From CAWCDJ01 sp963794265 (GTDB lineage: Bacteria; Acidobacteriota; Terriglobia; Bryobacterales; Bryobacteraceae): a stretch of DNA of 64,000 nt. Where the stretch lies: contig CAWCDJ010000005.1 in assembly GCA_963794265.1 (NCBI GenBank), forward strand, positions 372,001-436,000, written 5' to 3'. The translations under genes and the position numbers were made by a program. Position 1 is the first letter of the stretch. Every line of letters begins with the position of its first letter. Of this stretch, positions 33,591-42,835 are shown piece after piece. The notes under the pieces are model-generated. The model saw nothing but the letters and a program-made list of their open reading frames with translations, ran no database searches and had not been told where the DNA came from.

Positions 33591-34937
33591 TTATAGCGGC
33601 CGGAACCGCGCGCTGAAGTGGCGCAGGAAGGGCGGCTCCTCAACGATCTCCATACCGCGGATCTGCTCCTTCCGGGCGTTCACTTCGAGGATCGCCTCCA
33701 CTACATAATCGATGTGGCTCTGGGTGTAGACGCGTCGCGGAATCGCCAGGCGCAGCAGTTCGTGTTGCGCTGCCCCGCCGAACATCACCGAGCCGATCTC
33801 CACCGAGCGGATGCCGGCGTGGCGATACAGTTCCACCGCCAGGGCCTGGCCCGGAAACTGCGCGGGCGGGATGTGGGGGAGCATGCGCGCGGCGTCGATG
33901 TAGATGGCGTGGCCGCCGGGCGGCTCGACGATGGGAACGCCCCGGTCCGCGATGTGGCGCCCCAGGTAGCCGGTCGAGACGATGCGGTAGCGCAGGTAGT
34001 CGGGGTCGAGCACTTCCTCGAGCCCGGTGGCGATGGCGTCCAGGTCGCGGCCGGCCAGGCCGCCGTACGTGGGAAAGCCTTCGGTGAGGATCAGCAGGTT
34101 GGTTTCCTGCTGCGCCACGCGGTCGTCGTTGGAGCAGAGGAAGCCTCCGATGTTGGCGAAGGCGTCCTTCTTGGCGGAGAAGGTGCAGCCGTCGGCCAGG
34201 GAAAACATCTTCTGCGCGATCTGTTTGGGCGTCCAGGAAGCGTAGCCCGGCTCGCGCTCGCGGATGAACCAGGCGTTCTCGGCGAAGCGGCAGGCATCCA
34301 GATACAGCGGAATGCCGTTCGGCCGGCAAACCGCCCGGACGGCTTCGATATTGGCCATGGACACCGGCTGGCCGCCGCCCGAGTTGTTGGTGATGGTCAG
34401 CATCACCAGCGGAATCCGCGCCGCGCCTTCTGCGGCGATCAGGCGTTCGAGCGCGGCCACGTCCATGTTGCCCTTGAAATCCAGGCGGAGTTGCGTATCG
34501 GCGGCTTCCGGAATGGGCAGGTCCACCGCGCGCGCCCCGGTGAATTCGATGTTCGCGCGGGTGGTATCGAAGTGCGTGTTCGAGGGCACCACGTGGCCCG
34601 GCTTGCACATCACGGTGAACAGAATGCGCTCTGCCGCCCGGCCCTGGTGGGTGGGTATCATGTGGCGAAAGCCGGTGAGCGAGTCGGCCGCCCGCTTGAG
34701 CCGGAAGAAGCTTTCGCTGCCGGCATAGGACTCGTCGCCGCGCATCACCGCCGCCCACTGCTCGGTGGACATGGCGCTGGTGCCGGAATCGGTGAGGAGG
34801 TCGATCAGGATGTGGCGGGCTTCGACGCGAAAGAGGTTGTAGCCGGCCTGCTCCAGGTAGCCCTGGCGCTCTTCGGGCGTCGTCTGGCGCAACGGCTCCA
34901 CGCTCTTGATCCGGAACGGCTCGATGATAGTGCGCAC
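33591..34937 (-). CDS. tnaA: Tryptophanase (beta-eliminating lyase)
   Basis: 448 residues, PLP-dependent. The PLP lysine is in FSAKKDAFANIGGF (about 260-273) and the ring-binding Asp-Arg in LYLDACRFAENAW; NNSGGGQPVSMAN and HIPPAQFPGQALAVELY are also family blocks. It splits tryptophan into indole, pyruvate and ammonia; tyrosine phenol-lyase is a close relative, and the two are hard to separate without alignment. It sits between alginate-lyase-like and modB-like genes with 12-22 base gaps; no tnaC-type leader room exists. Confidence 0.88.
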   Translation of the reverse strand: MRTIIEPFRIKSVEPLRQTTPEERQGYLEQAGYNLFRVEARHILIDLLTDSGTSAMSTEQWAAVMRGDESYAGSESFFRLKRAADSLTGFRHMIPTHQGRAAERILFTVMCKPGHVVPSNTHFDTTRANIEFTGARAVDLPIPEAADTQLRLDFKGNMDVAALERLIAAEGAARIPLVMLTITNNSGGGQPVSMANIEAVRAVCRPNGIPLYLDACRFAENAWFIREREPGYASWTPKQIAQKMFSLADGCTFSAKKDAFANIGGFLCSNDDRVAQQETNLLILTEGFPTYGGLAGRDLDAIATGLEEVLDPDYLRYRIVSTGYLGRHIADRGVPIVEPPGGHAIYIDAARMLPHIPPAQFPGQALAVELYRHAGIRSVEIGSVMFGGAAQHELLRLAIPRRVYTQSHIDYVVEAILEVNARKEQIRGMEIVEEPPFLRHFSARFRPL

Positions 34938-34959
34938 GTCGAGATTATCGCATTCGCGA

Positions 34960-36195
34960 TCAATGCCGTGTCTGGTGGCCCGAGGATTCCCAGCGCGCCA
35001 CCAGCAGGTCGACGAGATTGAGCCAGGCGCTGTCGGAGCGTTCCAGCTTCCGGAACAGGGCCACGTATTCGGGTTTGTTCATGCCCATCCCGGCGAAGGC
35101 CAGAAAGTAGAGACTATCATTGGGAACGTCGGAAACCAGTTCCCTGCCGCCCTTGCGCGGGTCGGCGAGAAAGGGCGCCAGTTTGTCGGCCACCGTGGCG
35201 AGGGAGGCGCCGTTCTTCGTGCGCAGGTTCCAGAGATTCACGCCGTGCACCTGGGCGATGCGGCAAACCATGGCGTCGGCCTCTAAACTGAATACCGGAT
35301 AGGCAACCGAGCGCGTGCGCGCGTCTTCCCTGGGGGAATTGGTGTCGAGTTTGACCTGCCGCGGAAAGACGTGGTCGCGGTAGAAGGCGAAGGCCATCTG
35401 CGACTCCTGCCCGTTCTGAACGAAGGTAGCCACAGCCGCCACCTGGGCGCTCCACCAGGCGGCGTGGTCGTTCCCGCTGGCCTTCTCTTCCTCGCCCGCC
35501 GGGCTCTTTGTGAGCCAGTGCAGATAGTCTTCGAACCACTTGCGGACAGCCGCCCGGTCCCTGGCGTCCCAAACCTCGGCTTCCGACAAAAACTCCATGC
35601 CCTGGATGGCGCGGATGAAGGCGCGCCCGTCCAGAACGCCGGTGCTCTGGCCGGTATTGATGCCGGGAACGGCCTGGGCGTGTTCCAGGTTCGGGTTCAT
35701 GCGCGTTTTTGGATTGACAAACCAGGTTCGGATAATGCGAACGGCGCGCTTGGCATAGTGGGAATCGTTCAGCAGGAAGGCCGCCGAGCCGAGGGTGAAC
35801 ACGGCATCGGCCATCTGGTTGAGAGAAGTCCTGTTGGCAACAAAGCGGTTCTGGTTTACCTGCCCTTCTTTGTGCATGTAGGGTCCGTTCGGATTGTCGG
35901 GATTCGGCCACCAGTAGGGCGATTCGCTGTAGTAGTCGTGAGGGTCGACAGCCGGGTTGGCCGGCCGTTCGGAGGTGACCGTAAAGGTCCCCTCTTTCAT
36001 GCGGCGATCCGCCTCGACGCGCAGGTGCCGGAGCGCGTCGGTCGTCCAGGCCTCTTTGCGGACGATCGCGCTGCGAATGGGTTCCGCCTCGTCCTCGGAG
36101 ACGAACGTCATCGGGACTCCGGCGGCTTCTGCCAGCGATGCCAGCAGAATCAGGCAAACAACACTCCTCACTATTTGGATTGTAGCGAATGGCAT
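34960..36195 (-). CDS. Exported alginate lyase family protein
   Basis: 411 residues with signal peptide (RSVVCLILLASLAEAAG). Alginate_lyase (PL5-like alpha/alpha) features: PYWWPNPDNPNGPYMHKEG (conserved block, in part), FVANRTSLNQMADAVFTLG, and NDHAAWWSAQVAA with the candidate catalytic Asn/His. Such lyases beta-eliminate uronate polymers in the periplasm; acidobacterial members may target other uronates. Second in the minus-strand run after the AI-2E gene, 22 bases upstream of tryptophanase. No PL-cluster partners nearby. Confidence 0.8.
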   Translation of the reverse strand: MPFATIQIVRSVVCLILLASLAEAAGVPMTFVSEDEAEPIRSAIVRKEAWTTDALRHLRVEADRRMKEGTFTVTSERPANPAVDPHDYYSESPYWWPNPDNPNGPYMHKEGQVNQNRFVANRTSLNQMADAVFTLGSAAFLLNDSHYAKRAVRIIRTWFVNPKTRMNPNLEHAQAVPGINTGQSTGVLDGRAFIRAIQGMEFLSEAEVWDARDRAAVRKWFEDYLHWLTKSPAGEEEKASGNDHAAWWSAQVAAVATFVQNGQESQMAFAFYRDHVFPRQVKLDTNSPREDARTRSVAYPVFSLEADAMVCRIAQVHGVNLWNLRTKNGASLATVADKLAPFLADPRKGGRELVSDVPNDSLYFLAFAGMGMNKPEYVALFRKLERSDSAWLNLVDLLVARWESSGHQTRH

Positions 36196-36217
36196 CCTGC
36201 CGGCGCGCGCCGGCCGG

Positions 36218-37423
36218 TTAATCGCCGAGGAACTTGCCGATGGGCCGCAAACCTTTGACGTTGTCGCACACGGCCTTCAACCCGGCGGTCATCGGAATCG
36301 CCAGCAGCAGCCCCGGAGCGTCCCAGAGAAAGCCCCACAACATCAACGAAAACGTCACGACCAGGGGGTTCAGGTGGACCCGCGAACCGACGATTTTCGG
36401 ATACAGCAGGTTGAGTGCGATCAGGTGCAGAAACGCGACCACCACGATCACGAGCACGTACGTCGTGACCTGGTTCAGCCCCAGCGCGGCGAATAGCGGG
36501 GGGAGCATCGCCAGCGGAAGCCCGACGTACGGAACCAGGCTGAGAAATCCGCTCAACGGTCCCACAAACAGCGGGAACGGAAGGTGGAGCAACCAGAACA
36601 GCAGAGAACTTAGAAACGCCAGCAGCAGCCCCAGAAGAAAATTGCCGACGACGAACGCCCGTACCATCTCGGCGACCCCCTGCAGGCTCCGCGCGGCCAC
36701 CAGGCGGTCCTCACCCTGAAAAAACTGGAGAAAGCTGCGGTTGATATGGTCCCGCCAGCTCAGCATGAAATACACCAGAAACGGGATGAAGGAAGCCATC
36801 AGCAGGATCTGGTAAAACGTGGCCAGCCTCGCGGAAATGTAGTCGCCGATGGGCGTGCGCTCCTCGTGAATGCGCACCTCCGGAATGGCACCCGGAGTCC
36901 CCGGTGCCGGCTGGGGCGGCGAAACCGGTTCGGATCTGCGGCTCCTCCGGCGGGATTGCTGCTCCGCCTGTTGTTGGGCCGCGCGCAGCCGTTCCTGTTC
37001 CTGCTCCTGCTGCCGCTGCCGCGCGGGAACCACCATCTGGTAGGTCCGCTGCTCCATGCTCTGAATCTTCTGCTGGGCGCCGTCCACCAGGTCGCCGATG
37101 CGCTGGCCGTACTTCGGCAGGTCGTCGTAAATGGCGGCAAATTGCGAATAGGCGCCCATGCCGATCACATACAGCAATAAGAGAGCGATGCTGCAGACGA
37201 CGAAACTGGCCATGCTCCGCGGCAGCCTCAGCCTCATCAGCAACGCAACGAACGGCTCGAGAATGAACGCGATGGTTACCGCGATGATCGAAGTGATGAA
37301 GAAGACGCGCCCGAAATAGAGAATGGCGATCACCACTCCCGCGGCAATCACGGGCAAGGCCAGATGCCGTGCTTCCTGCACGGGCTTGGTGGTCCTGCTT
37401 ACAGGATTGGTGACGAGCGCCAC
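36218..37423 (-). CDS. AI-2E-family membrane transporter
   Basis: 401 residues, PF01594 type: several N-terminal helices (ALPVIAAGVVIAILYFGRVFF), a soluble mid-part unusually rich in Gln, Arg, Glu (QRQQEQEQERLRAAQQQAEQ) and C-terminal pairs of helices with GLLLAFLSSLLFWLLHLPFP and SLVPYVGLPLAMLPP. Members export autoinducer-2 or act as Na/H antiporters in other bacteria; substrate unknown here. First gene of the nine-gene minus-strand run down to the ClC channel, and divergent from ruvX. Confidence 0.82.
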   Translation of the reverse strand: MALVTNPVSRTTKPVQEARHLALPVIAAGVVIAILYFGRVFFITSIIAVTIAFILEPFVALLMRLRLPRSMASFVVCSIALLLLYVIGMGAYSQFAAIYDDLPKYGQRIGDLVDGAQQKIQSMEQRTYQMVVPARQRQQEQEQERLRAAQQQAEQQSRRRSRRSEPVSPPQPAPGTPGAIPEVRIHEERTPIGDYISARLATFYQILLMASFIPFLVYFMLSWRDHINRSFLQFFQGEDRLVAARSLQGVAEMVRAFVVGNFLLGLLLAFLSSLLFWLLHLPFPLFVGPLSGFLSLVPYVGLPLAMLPPLFAALGLNQVTTYVLVIVVVAFLHLIALNLLYPKIVGSRVHLNPLVVTFSLMLWGFLWDAPGLLLAIPMTAGLKAVCDNVKGLRPIGKFLGD

Positions 37424-37454
37424 GGCGCGTAAAGACCCTTAATCCGACTGTATC

Positions 37455-37904
37455 ATGCCGCAATCTATAATGAAATTGAGTTTGACCCCCGTCCCATCCC
37501 GCATTTTGGCCCTCGACCTGGGCAAAAGACGCATCGGGCTCGCCGTGAGCGATCCGCTCCGCATCACCGCCCAGGGTCTGCCCAACCTGGTTCGCACGAA
37601 CAAGCGGACGGACCTGGCGGCGCTGGCGGAGATCGTCCGGAGCCGCGAGGTCGGCCTGATTCTGATGGGGAATCCCATCAATATGGGGGGCTCCGAGGGC
37701 CGCCAATCCGGCTGGGTGCGAGAATTCGGACAAGCGATCGAAACGCGCCTGGGGGTGCCGGTGAAGTTCTGGGACGAGCGGTTGACTTCGGTCCAGGCCG
37801 GCCGCGTGCTCCGGGAGAGCGGAATCAGCATCGAAAAACGCGCCGCCGCGGTCGACCGGCTTTCCGCCGTGATTCTGCTTCAGAGCTACCTGGACTCGCT
37901 ATGA
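37455..37904 (+). CDS. ruvX: Holliday-junction resolvase-like YqgF protein
   Basis: 149 residues, RNase-H fold. LALDLGKRRIGLAVSDP has the first acidic residue; LILMGNPINMGGSEG and FWDERLTSVQA bear the other catalytic acids. YqgF/RuvX acts in 16S rRNA 5' end maturation and is a putative recombination nuclease. A second in-frame ATG at 37470 would drop five residues. Its stop overlaps the mltG start (ATGA). Confidence 0.9.
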   Translation: MPQSIMKLSLTPVPSRILALDLGKRRIGLAVSDPLRITAQGLPNLVRTNKRTDLAALAEIVRSREVGLILMGNPINMGGSEGRQSGWVREFGQAIETRLGVPVKFWDERLTSVQAGRVLRESGISIEKRAAAVDRLSAVILLQSYLDSL

Positions 37905-38881
37905 CATGGATCCGCCGGGCCGCGGCCCTGTTTCTGATCGCGGGAGGGGTCCTGCTGTTCCGCATGGAAACCGGCTACCAGGGGTTCCAGGGCGAGACGT
38001 TCGTCGAAATCCCCCACGGCATGTCCAGCCATGGAATCGCCGAACTGCTGGCGCAGGCGGGCGTGGTTCGCAGCCACTGGGATTTTCTGGCCGCCCGTTT
38101 TCTGTCCGGGGCGCGCGTGCTGCAGGCCGGAGAATACCGCTTCAACCACGCCGCCACGCCGATCGAGGTGGCTAAGCGGATCGCGCGCGGCGATGTCTTC
38201 TATTACGAACTGGTGGTGCCGGAGGGCCGGAACATGTTCGACATTGGCGCCGCCGCCGGGCAACTGGGGCTCTTTTCCGCGGACCGGTTCGTGGCTGCGG
38301 CCCGCAATCCGTCGTTAATTCGCGATCTGGATCCGCGCGCGCCCTCGCTTGAAGGCTACCTGTTTCCGAACACCTACCGCCTGGGCCGGAATGCCACACC
38401 CGAAAGCCTGTGCCGTCTCATGACCGCGAAGTTCCGCGAAGTCTGGCACGGCCTGCACACCACGGCCGACATACACGACACCGTGACCCTGGCGTCGATG
38501 GTCGAACGCGAAGGCAAACTGGCCGCCGAACGGCCCGAAATCGCGGCGGTTTTCGAGAATCGCCTGCGAATCGGAATGAAGCTCGATTGCGACCCGACCA
38601 CAATTTACGCGGCGCTGCTGAGGAATGCGTACCACGGCGTCATTTACCGGTCGGACCTGGAGAGCGACGATCCTTACAACACGTACCGGCATGGCGGGCT
38701 GCCGCCGGGGCCCATCGCCAACCCGGGACTGGCCTCGCTCCGCGCCGCGCTCGACCCCGCGGATTCCGCCGCGCTCTATTTCGTGCTTCGCCCGGATGGC
38801 TCGGGCGGACACCAGTTCTCGAACACCATCGCGGAGCACGACATCGCGGTGGCGAAGTATCACCGTGCCCTCCACAAGTAA
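37901..38881 (+). CDS. mltG: Endolytic transglycosylase MltG
   Basis: 326 residues with one N-terminal membrane helix (AALFLIAGGVLLFRM). The catalytic Glu is in ASMVEREGKLAAERP, followed by NRLRIGMKLDCDPTTIYAA and YNTYRHGGLPPGPIANPG, all YceG-like domain hallmarks. It cuts glycan strands to set their length during cell-wall synthesis. Translation is coupled to ruvX through an ATGA overlap, a very common bacterial gene pair. The next gene overlaps its end by 17 bases. Confidence 0.92.
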   Translation: MTWIRRAAALFLIAGGVLLFRMETGYQGFQGETFVEIPHGMSSHGIAELLAQAGVVRSHWDFLAARFLSGARVLQAGEYRFNHAATPIEVAKRIARGDVFYYELVVPEGRNMFDIGAAAGQLGLFSADRFVAAARNPSLIRDLDPRAPSLEGYLFPNTYRLGRNATPESLCRLMTAKFREVWHGLHTTADIHDTVTLASMVEREGKLAAERPEIAAVFENRLRIGMKLDCDPTTIYAALLRNAYHGVIYRSDLESDDPYNTYRHGGLPPGPIANPGLASLRAALDPADSAALYFVLRPDGSGGHQFSNTIAEHDIAVAKYHRALHK

Positions 38882-39332
38882 GTCGGTCAAACAGCGACTG
38901 CGGGAGTATCTGGCCGCGGAGCGGCCGGAGGCGATCACCGAAGCGATCTGGCGCGAATTGCTGATGCGCGTGGCGCCGGCTTCGGAAAGCTACGTGCGCG
39001 ACCTGCTGCGGGAAACGGGGCTGCCCTTCGACCAGCCGTTCGCCGGTATTCACCAGCACACCTTCGAGGAGTTGGAGCAATCGCTCCTCGAGATGCAGCG
39101 GGTGTACGGGGAAGCGCTGGCGGCCGGCCTCCGGGACCGCGCCCGCTACTGCCGCAGGCAGGTGATCGCCGCCAAGGACCGGGCCAAATTCCTGGCGGCG
39201 AATCCGCGCACCTCGCCCGAAAAGAAGCTCGAAAAGGAAGAGATGGCCGAGTGGATGCTGGTGTGGCTGGAGAACCCCGAGGTGTTTCCGGCCTGGGTGG
39301 AAGCGCGAAAACGGCAGCGCGAGCGCGGCTGA
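38865..39332 (+). CDS. Helical hypothetical protein after mltG
   Basis: 155 residues starting at GTG 38865, inside the mltG end. Nearly all helix: LREYLAAERPEAITEAIWRELL, FEELEQSLLEMQRVYGEAL, then a conserved-looking RDRARYCRRQVIAAKDRAKFLA and EEMAEWMLVWLENPEVF ending. No membrane segment or signal. I do not recognise a named family; overlap with mltG suggests co-expression. Confidence 0.65.
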   Translation: MPSTSKSVKQRLREYLAAERPEAITEAIWRELLMRVAPASESYVRDLLRETGLPFDQPFAGIHQHTFEELEQSLLEMQRVYGEALAAGLRDRARYCRRQVIAAKDRAKFLAANPRTSPEKKLEKEEMAEWMLVWLENPEVFPAWVEARKRQRERG

Positions 39333-39401
39333 GTATTCCCGGGTCCGGCGCGCGGGAACCCATCCGGCGGGACTGGTCTCTAACCAACACGGAGTCTCGA
39401 A

Positions 39402-42400
39402 ATGCTGGAAGCGCGGTCCCTCACCAAATACTACGATCATAAGCCGGCCGTCCGCCAAGTCAGTTTTGCGATTCATCCGGGCGAAATTCTCGGATACTTA
39501 GGCCCGAACGGAGCCGGGAAGAGCACTACGGTCAAGATGTTGGTGGGTCTGATCGAGCCTTCCGAGGGTCAAATCTTCTATCAAGGCCGGAGTGTGTATG
39601 AGGATTTCGCCGCCTATCAGCGGCGCATCGGATACGTGCCGGAAGAGCCGCATCTCTACTCACACCTCTCCGGCCGCGAGTATCTGCAATTGGTCGGGCG
39701 ATTGCGGGGGATGCCCCGGCGGGTCCTCGAACCGAAAATGGACGAATTCCTGAGCATTTTCGGGCTTTCGAGCGACAGCCAGGCGCCCGTGTCCACATAC
39801 TCCAAGGGCATGCGCCAAAAAGTGCTCCTGTCGGCGGCTTTGCTCCATGATCCGGACGTCCTCATTCTCGACGAGCCGTTCTCCGGCCTGGATGTGACCT
39901 CCGCCCTGATGTTGCGAAGTCTGCTGCGCGCCCTGGCCGGCCGCGGCAAGATCATTTTGTACAGTTCCCACGTTCTCGAGGTGGTCGAGAAAATCTGTTC
40001 CACTGTCGTGATTCTGCGGAAAGGCGAGGTGGTGGCGTATGACTCGATCGAGCGGCTGCGCGAACTGATGCGCCAGCCTTCCCTGGAAGGTGTGTTCGCT
40101 CAACTGGCTGACGTGGACGATGGCGAGGAAGTGGCCAACCGGGTTCTGGAGGCGATGAACTATAGGGGACATGCGATTTCCCTGGGGGCGGCAGAATCGG
40201 GCGCCGAAGCCGAAACTCTTGCCCGGCAACCGGAGCGGCCGCTGGCGCCCGGTCTGCGAACGTACCCCACAGCCGTCCGGTTTCCGTTCGCGTACCTGGC
40301 TGAACTGGGGCAGAATGTGCGTTATGCGCTGCGGATGCTGCTCGGCTCTCCGGGGTTCACCCTGGTCGCCCTGCTCTCGCTCACGCTGGGCATTTGTATC
40401 GCGACCTGCGCCTACAGCGAGATGAACGGTTTGCTGCGCGTCCTGCCCGGCGTGCGCCACCCGGACGAGTTGGTGGCGCTACACTCGCCCGTGTCCTACC
40501 CCACGTACAGACAGTTCCGCGAGTCGCACAATGTGTTCTCCGATTCTTTCGCCTACGTGGCGCCGGTCCCGTTCGGCGTCTCGCTGGGCGGGCGCACAGA
40601 ACGGATCTGGGGACATCTGGTGACGTCTTCCTACTTTTCCACGCTGGGTGTGCGCCCTCTGGTTGGACGCTTCTTCGAAGAGGCAGACGAGCAACCTGGC
40701 CGGACGCCCACCGTGGTTGTCAGCCATAGGTTGTGGGAAGACCAGTTGGGCTCCGACCCTTCCATCGTCGGAAAGGCACTACGCATTAACGGATATACCT
40801 CTACGGTGATCGGGGTCGGCCCGAAGGAGTTTCGAGGGGCATCTCCCGTGCTGTTTCCGGCAGACCTGTGGCTGCCTGTCTCGGTGGATGGACGTTTGGC
40901 GCCGGAACTGGCGGGCAACGCCCTGGAGCGGCGCGATCTGACTATGTTTCAAGTGGTCGGCCGGCTGCGGTCGGGCGTGACCGAAGACAGTGCGAAGCTG
41001 GAGCTGGATGCCGCTGCGCAGAGACTGGCAGCGTCATACGGCGAGCTGGACCGATATCAAAAAGCGAGCAGGGTGGATTTGCTGCAAGGCGGCAAGATCA
41101 TTCCCGTGCAGAAGCGGGATCTGCCGTTTTTCCGGGATTTCTTTGTGCTTCTGGGCGGCCTGGTGCTGCTGATCGCGTGCGCCAACGTGGCCAACATGAT
41201 GCTGTCGCGCGCGGCCGGACGGCGCAGGGAAATCTCCGTGCGGCTGGCATTGGGAGCCGGCCGCGGCCGCCTGGTCCGCCAACTGCTTACCGAGAGCATG
41301 CTGTTAGCCGCCGGCGCGGCGCTGCCGGCGTTTCTGATGTCCTGGTGGCTGATGCGCCTGGCTTCGAGCATGAAAATGCCGCTTCCCATCCCCATGACGT
41401 TGGATCTGACTCCCGACTGGCGGGCTCTGCTGTTCACGTTTGTCGTGACCGGTTTGACCGGGCTGGCGTTTGGACTTGCGCCAGCCCTGCAGGCAACGCG
41501 CGCCGACCTGGTCTCCGCGTTGAAGGAAGGCAGCCATGTCCACTTGCGCAAGTACCGTGCCCTGAGCTTGCGCAACATCCTGGTGCTCTGCCAGATGGCC
41601 GCGTCCCTCACGCTCCTGCTGTTGACCGGATACCTGGGGCTGGGGATCCAGAGCACGCTGGGCGTTCAGGAAGGCTTCAATCCGAAAAATCTTTATCTCA
41701 TTTCCCTGGACCCGGTCCGCGACGGCTATTCCGGCGCCCGCGCGGCCGCATTCTTCGATAAGCTGCTGCAGCGCGTGAAGACCCAGCCGGGCGTGACCTC
41801 TGCATGCCTCACGGATACTCTCCCCGTGTCCACCGACGGCAACCCCGGCGTGCGCTTCTCCAGCGCCGGCCCGAAAGCCGAGGGTGAACCCGAGCACTAT
41901 TGGGCACGCAAGCATATCGTGGGCCGGAACTACTTCGAGACGGCGGGCATCAGAATTCTCGCCGGACGCAGTTTTCAGAGGCCGGATGAGCAAGCCGGCA
42001 GGGACGTGGTGATCGTCAGCCGCGAGGCGGTCCGCGAGTTTTGGAAGGGTCAGGATCCGGTGGGCCGAAGCATCGAAATCGCCAACGACGCGGCGTCCGG
42101 CGGCATTGGGCTCTGGCCCGGGACGGTCGATTACCGCTCCAATGTGCTGGCCCCGGAAAGCCGCGTCTACAACGTGATCGGCGTAGCCGGGGATGTATCG
42201 GAAGATCTGGTGGCGAGCAAGAAGCATCCGGCCATCTATTTCCCGCTTCGAGCGGCGGATTATGCCCAGCCTTCGCTGCGTGGAATGACCCTCATGCTGC
42301 GGGCGGCTCCCGGCGTGGATGCGATCAGCGCCGTACGGCGCGAGATCTCCGCCATCGATCCGCGGATTACGCCATTCAACGCCCGCAGCATGACCGAACA

Positions 42401-42824
42401 TATCAGACAGTACATGTCCACACTGAAGGGGGCCTCCTGGACGTACGGGCTGATCGGCCTCTTCGGTCTCATCCTGGCGGCGGTGGGAGTGGCCGGGGTG
42501 ACGGCTTATTCGGTGGCGAAACGCGCCCACGAAATCGGTATCCGCATGGCCTTAGGCGCCGGACGGAGCAATGTGCTGCGGCTGGTGATGAAGGAAGGCG
42601 CGGTGCTCGTAATCGTCGGAACCATGGGCGGGCTGGCGCTCGCCTGGGCCGGAATGCGCGCCCTCTCGGGCATGTTCTTCAGCGTCGCCAGCGTGCGCAG
42701 CTCCGACCCGGTTCTCCTGGTGGGTGCTCCGTTGCTGCTCGCCGGTTTGGCGCTGCTCGCCTGCTATCTGCCGGCGCGGCGGTCGATGCAGATCGATCCC
42801 GTGGTGGCGTTGCGCGAGGAGTGA
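39402..42824 (+). CDS. ABC-2-type ATPase fused to ADOP/MacB-type permease
   Basis: 1140 residues in one frame. Residues 1-235 are a complete CcmA/ABC-2-class ATPase: Walker A GPNGAGKS (34-41), signature YSKGM (133-137), Walker B LILDEP (154-159), H-loop His190. A linker of about 70 residues leads to a full ADOP-like permease (from about 308): NVRYALRMLLGSPGFTLVALL, a periplasmic MacB core domain, FtsX helices with ANVANMMLSRAAGRRREI, a second periplasmic domain, and the last FtsX block. Normally ADOP proteins lack any ATPase. The fused ATPase is of the ABC-2 rather than MacB class. The next gene, an ABC-2-like permease, starts 11 bases later. Confidence 0.85.
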   Translation: MLEARSLTKYYDHKPAVRQVSFAIHPGEILGYLGPNGAGKSTTVKMLVGLIEPSEGQIFYQGRSVYEDFAAYQRRIGYVPEEPHLYSHLSGREYLQLVGRLRGMPRRVLEPKMDEFLSIFGLSSDSQAPVSTYSKGMRQKVLLSAALLHDPDVLILDEPFSGLDVTSALMLRSLLRALAGRGKIILYSSHVLEVVEKICSTVVILRKGEVVAYDSIERLRELMRQPSLEGVFAQLADVDDGEEVANRVLEAMNYRGHAISLGAAESGAEAETLARQPERPLAPGLRTYPTAVRFPFAYLAELGQNVRYALRMLLGSPGFTLVALLSLTLGICIATCAYSEMNGLLRVLPGVRHPDELVALHSPVSYPTYRQFRESHNVFSDSFAYVAPVPFGVSLGGRTERIWGHLVTSSYFSTLGVRPLVGRFFEEADEQPGRTPTVVVSHRLWEDQLGSDPSIVGKALRINGYTSTVIGVGPKEFRGASPVLFPADLWLPVSVDGRLAPELAGNALERRDLTMFQVVGRLRSGVTEDSAKLELDAAAQRLAASYGELDRYQKASRVDLLQGGKIIPVQKRDLPFFRDFFVLLGGLVLLIACANVANMMLSRAAGRRREISVRLALGAGRGRLVRQLLTESMLLAAGAALPAFLMSWWLMRLASSMKMPLPIPMTLDLTPDWRALLFTFVVTGLTGLAFGLAPALQATRADLVSALKEGSHVHLRKYRALSLRNILVLCQMAASLTLLLLTGYLGLGIQSTLGVQEGFNPKNLYLISLDPVRDGYSGARAAAFFDKLLQRVKTQPGVTSACLTDTLPVSTDGNPGVRFSSAGPKAEGEPEHYWARKHIVGRNYFETAGIRILAGRSFQRPDEQAGRDVVIVSREAVREFWKGQDPVGRSIEIANDAASGGIGLWPGTVDYRSNVLAPESRVYNVIGVAGDVSEDLVASKKHPAIYFPLRAADYAQPSLRGMTLMLRAAPGVDAISAVRREISAIDPRITPFNARSMTEHIRQYMSTLKGASWTYGLIGLFGLILAAVGVAGVTAYSVAKRAHEIGIRMALGAGRSNVLRLVMKEGAVLVIVGTMGGLALAWAGMRALSGMFFSVASVRSSDPVLLVGAPLLLAGLALLACYLPARRSMQIDPVVALREE

Positions 42825-42835
42825 AGGAGCGAATC

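Noticed and set aside
34938..34959. tnaC-type leader peptide for tryptophanase
   Set aside because: Only 22 bases separate it from the upstream gene.
39336..39358. TTCCCG/CGGGAA inverted repeat before the ABC-ADOP fusion gene
   Set aside because: Six-base arms with an 11-base GC spacer are expected often by chance here.
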